The notes below the pieces were generated by a model, which saw only the letters and a list, made by a program, of their open reading frames with translations, had not been told where the DNA came from and made no database searches. From an uncultured Bacteroidales bacterium (GTDB taxonomy: Bacteria; Bacteroidota; Bacteroidia; Bacteroidales; Bacteroidaceae), in assembly GCA_937898885.1 (NCBI GenBank), contig CALDKD010000035.1:18260-82259 (forward strand): 64,000 bases of DNA. The letters are read 5' to 3'. The number at the start of each line of letters is the position of its first letter. Positions within the stretch are counted from its first letter, which is position 1. This document shows, in pieces, positions 61,756 through 64,000 of the stretch. A program made the position numbers and the translations under genes.

Positions 61756-62590
61756 ATCTCGAATCAAATATCTTTAACACTTCAGAATTTGAAGAAAATT
61801 TTCTTGCAAACAGATAATCGGATTTTGTTAATACATTCAAATCATCAAGCCCCAATTGTACCGCATTGGCACCATCAAACCTAACATATAACAGATTGAT
61901 GCAATTTCTAATCTTGAACCTTTGTCCACAAGCTGATAATTCAGTAGGAACAAAATACTCGTCACCACAAAAAGTATTTTTATACTTTCTCAATATTACT
62001 CTCTTGTTGTCAACTAGATATTTCACAGCGCTATGTGTTAACGAGACCCAATTATCGGCTTTTACGAATGAAGTCATCGCATTGCGTTTAACACCTATAT
62101 AATGTTGGAAATTCAAGCTAAAACTCCAAAAGACCTGAACACAATTTCTCACAAAAACCAGCTTTGAATTATACCAACGCATAAAAAAATGATATGTCTG
62201 CAATTTATTCGACACATCTTTAGCGTCATATTCCCATAAACGCATTATCTCCATTCCTTTATTTGCCTCAAAAAAAGAATTAATTGACGATAATGTCTGT
62301 ATTGGCAAATGTGTACCTGATATCAAATGATAATAATCATACACATCATTCTTAATCGCAGTTTCAAATAGCAATAATTCGGTCTCTATCTGACTTACAT
62401 GCCCCCAACGGACATCAATGCGCCTGTCAAGAACATACAATTTGCTTCTCACAGTATTCAACGATGGTACCTCTTCGACCTTCTTATCTATGTGAACAAA
62501 AATATCATTGCAAAAATCATCTAATTTACTTACCAACAAACGAAGCACATCAAATTCGTTATGAGCTATTATCAAATATGCGTGTCTCAT
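61748..62590 (-). CDS. GT14 glycosyltransferase, second copy
   Basis: 280 aa. MRHAYLIIAHNEFDVLRLLVSKLDD, NDIFVHIDKKVEEVP, IDVRWGHVSQIETELLLF, YHLISGTHLPIQT and CGDEYFVPTEL repeat the pattern of the GT14 at 47838-48692, which begins with nearly the same residues, so the two are paralogues with different base composition. 151 bp of AT-rich spacer separates it from the acyltransferase upstream. Confidence 0.87.
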   Translation of the reverse strand: MRHAYLIIAHNEFDVLRLLVSKLDDFCNDIFVHIDKKVEEVPSLNTVRSKLYVLDRRIDVRWGHVSQIETELLLFETAIKNDVYDYYHLISGTHLPIQTLSSINSFFEANKGMEIMRLWEYDAKDVSNKLQTYHFFMRWYNSKLVFVRNCVQVFWSFSLNFQHYIGVKRNAMTSFVKADNWVSLTHSAVKYLVDNKRVILRKYKNTFCGDEYFVPTELSACGQRFKIRNCINLLYVRFDGANAVQLGLDDLNVLTKSDYLFARKFSSNSEVLKIFDSRYA

Positions 62591-62741
62591 ATCAGCAACG
62601 CCTTATCTTCGTATTATACCAATGACAAGCAAAATGAATGCCTTGACAAACGGAACAATTACAAGAAATAACAAGATTATAATCCGCCATTCGTCCGATA
62701 AAATAAGTAGATAATAGGAAGCTAAATATATTCATACAATA

Positions 62742-63848
62742 CTATCGAACAACTATATTCTTTGATGCAATAAACTTTTCCAATTTACAGACCTGCAAAA
62801 CAGAGAACAGTAAACTTCTAAAATAATCCACAAAACAACATATGAGCAATATTAACACCGGTACTAATGCCGCAATCAAAATCCATAGCGGTGTGTTCCA
62901 ATATGTTGCAGGGTCTATTATTCGATTCCAAAGAATATGCCTGAAATAGCGGTTATCGTGAATCAGATACACGGCAAAAGTATATGGTGCTATTTTACAC
63001 AAGAAATTGCATAAGAACCCAGCTTTAAACTTCTGTTTTCTGAACCAAAGGAATAATGCAGTACCCGGAATAATAGAAAAAGCATTATAGCCCACCGAAA
63101 AGCCGCCATATATAGTTCCGTCTTCAATTCTCAAAAAATTAACGGCTATTCCTAGCAAAGACTGAAACAGTATGCAACTAATAAAAATCCAGCCACAGTA
63201 GTTTTCAACAAATGACGGCAGCTTGAACTTTCTGATATAAGAAGCTATAAAGAACAACATTATAAACGAAGCGACAGAGAGCGGACTGTCTGAAAAGAAA
63301 GTATTGCCATAAGGTATGCCGCAAGTGATGGTAACTGTCAAAAAAGCCTGCACACCTATAGCGATAGCCAATCCTTTTTGACTTAAGGAATTGACAATGA
63401 CAGACATTAGTGGAGCTAACAAAACCAACGCCAAGTATTTTGTTACGAACCAATATTGGTCTGATCCAATTGGCGCAAAAGATAAAAGAATATCTTTTAT
63501 TGAAATATCATCAAAAAAAGAAGACACAACAGCCAATACTACAGAATAGAACATTGTCTGAGCCCAAATTTTGAACATTTTATCAAATCTGAGTACATTA
63601 CTCTCACATATAAAATAGCTGGAAATGAGTACAAAACATATTACACCCATTGCGGCCAGAGGATCAAACAGCAAATAAAGATATGAATTAACCCCGCCGT
63701 TGGCAAAAGACACTTGGATAGGACCGACATTATGATGAGTAGTACCCCAGCCATCAAAATGTGCGATTACCACAAAAAGCATCGCCAAGACACGCAACAC
63801 TTCTAAATTAGGTTGTCTTTTATTAATGTAGCTTTGTAATGTACTCAT
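62742..63848 (-). CDS. Acyltransferase 3 family membrane protein
   Basis: 368 aa with about ten hydrophobic helices. RQPNLEVLRVLAMLFVVIAHFDGWG contains the conserved His of the family. Layout close to WecH-type O-acetyltransferases; probably acetylates a capsule sugar. AT-rich, and the first gene of the locus visible in the window. Confidence 0.88.
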   Translation of the reverse strand: MSTLQSYINKRQPNLEVLRVLAMLFVVIAHFDGWGTTHHNVGPIQVSFANGGVNSYLYLLFDPLAAMGVICFVLISSYFICESNVLRFDKMFKIWAQTMFYSVVLAVVSSFFDDISIKDILLSFAPIGSDQYWFVTKYLALVLLAPLMSVIVNSLSQKGLAIAIGVQAFLTVTITCGIPYGNTFFSDSPLSVASFIMLFFIASYIRKFKLPSFVENYCGWIFISCILFQSLLGIAVNFLRIEDGTIYGGFSVGYNAFSIIPGTALFLWFRKQKFKAGFLCNFLCKIAPYTFAVYLIHDNRYFRHILWNRIIDPATYWNTPLWILIAALVPVLILLICCFVDYFRSLLFSVLQVCKLEKFIASKNIVVR

Positions 63849-64000
63849 TTACTATGAAATTTGCTGACAGAAATATTATAGGGACTGTCGTTTAATGTTT
63901 TCAATTTGAGCGAGGCAGCGACTGGTTCCATCCGTTTTCTGCATCCGGCTCATCAAAATTACGTTTTTATATCTCATTCCGGCCGTTTCGGTCGGTTTTT
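63849..64000. other. Window end, no gene supported
   Basis: 152 bp upstream of the acyltransferase. I see no complete frame; it contains a hairpin with T-run at 63979-64000. Confidence 0.5.
63979..64000 (+). terminator. Possible terminator at the window edge
   Basis: CCGGCCG/CGGTCGG stem (one G-T pair), loop TTT, followed by five T at the window end. Confidence 0.5.

Noticed and set aside
1..64000. tRNA, rRNA or insertion sequences
   Set aside because: No tRNA-like TPsiC or cloverleaf pattern was recognised in the gaps I read, and no transposase or integrase frame is present; a covariance search would settle tRNAs.

Overview
The window looks like chromosomal DNA of a Bacteroidales bacterium (phylum Bacteroidota) whose core genes are moderately GC-rich. 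This rests on promoter boxes of the Bacteroidota type (TTG, 18-20 bases, TAnnTTTG), secreted GH2 beta-galactosidases, a MurF-alanine racemase fusion, class II ribonucleotide reductase, AsnA, a VapE/DUF6078-like pair and a Wza/Wzc capsule locus. Genus cannot be told from sequence alone.

Layout. 1-4.4 kb: the 3' end of a LuxR-type regulator converging on a minus-strand run asnA - ung - secreted GH2. 4.5-11 kb: lptD, then a lacZ-HD hydrolase pair. 11.1-15.7 kb (+): membrane protein, CxxCH lipoprotein, cell-wall amidase. 16-20.3 kb (+): dnaA and nrdJ, with DnaA-box-like sites on both sides of dnaA. 20.4-20.6 kb: a 172-bp imperfect palindrome. 20.6-29.6 kb (-): murF-alr, hexuronate-type transporter, aldo/keto reductase, GPH sugar transporter, cellobiose-phosphorylase-type GH94. 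29.7-34.5 kb (+): dxs - trkA - trkH. 34.4-36.8 kb (-): HAD hydrolase, ATPase and DUF4435 protein, tightly coupled and PARIS-like in domain content.

36.8-63.9 kb is an exopolysaccharide/capsule locus read on the minus strand: acyltransferase, GT14, GT-D, hexapeptide acetyltransferase, two GT4, FrhB-like, pyruvyl transferase, acyltransferase and GT8; then an interrupting block on the plus strand (Panacea-type regulator, VapE-like primase/helicase with a DUF6078-like partner, AAA_14/DUF4143 ATPase); then GT14, GT2, a polymerase-like membrane protein, three GT4, a PqqD/nucleotidyltransferase/HprK-like trio, Wza and Wzc. No flippase or initiating phosphosugar transferase is recognisable here, so the locus probably continues beyond 64 kb. 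The stretch from about 55 to 64 kb and the polymerase gene are clearly more AT-rich than the rest, as expected for exchanged capsule genes.

Most notable: (1) the VapE cassette at 50.1-52.4 kb bracketed by two 22-bp direct repeats whose core GGGTCAGAGGGACA occurs again at 213-227, while a related GTCAGAGGG core forms the termini of the 20.4-kb palindrome; (2) the ATPase-DUF4435 pair at the distal end of the capsule locus; (3) a Wzc kinase with 15 alternating tyrosines encoded by an in-frame 6-bp microsatellite; (4) the PqqD/NTP_transf_5/HprK-like trio coupled to Wza-Wzc; (5) a 51-bp tandem array directly upstream of a GT14 gene.
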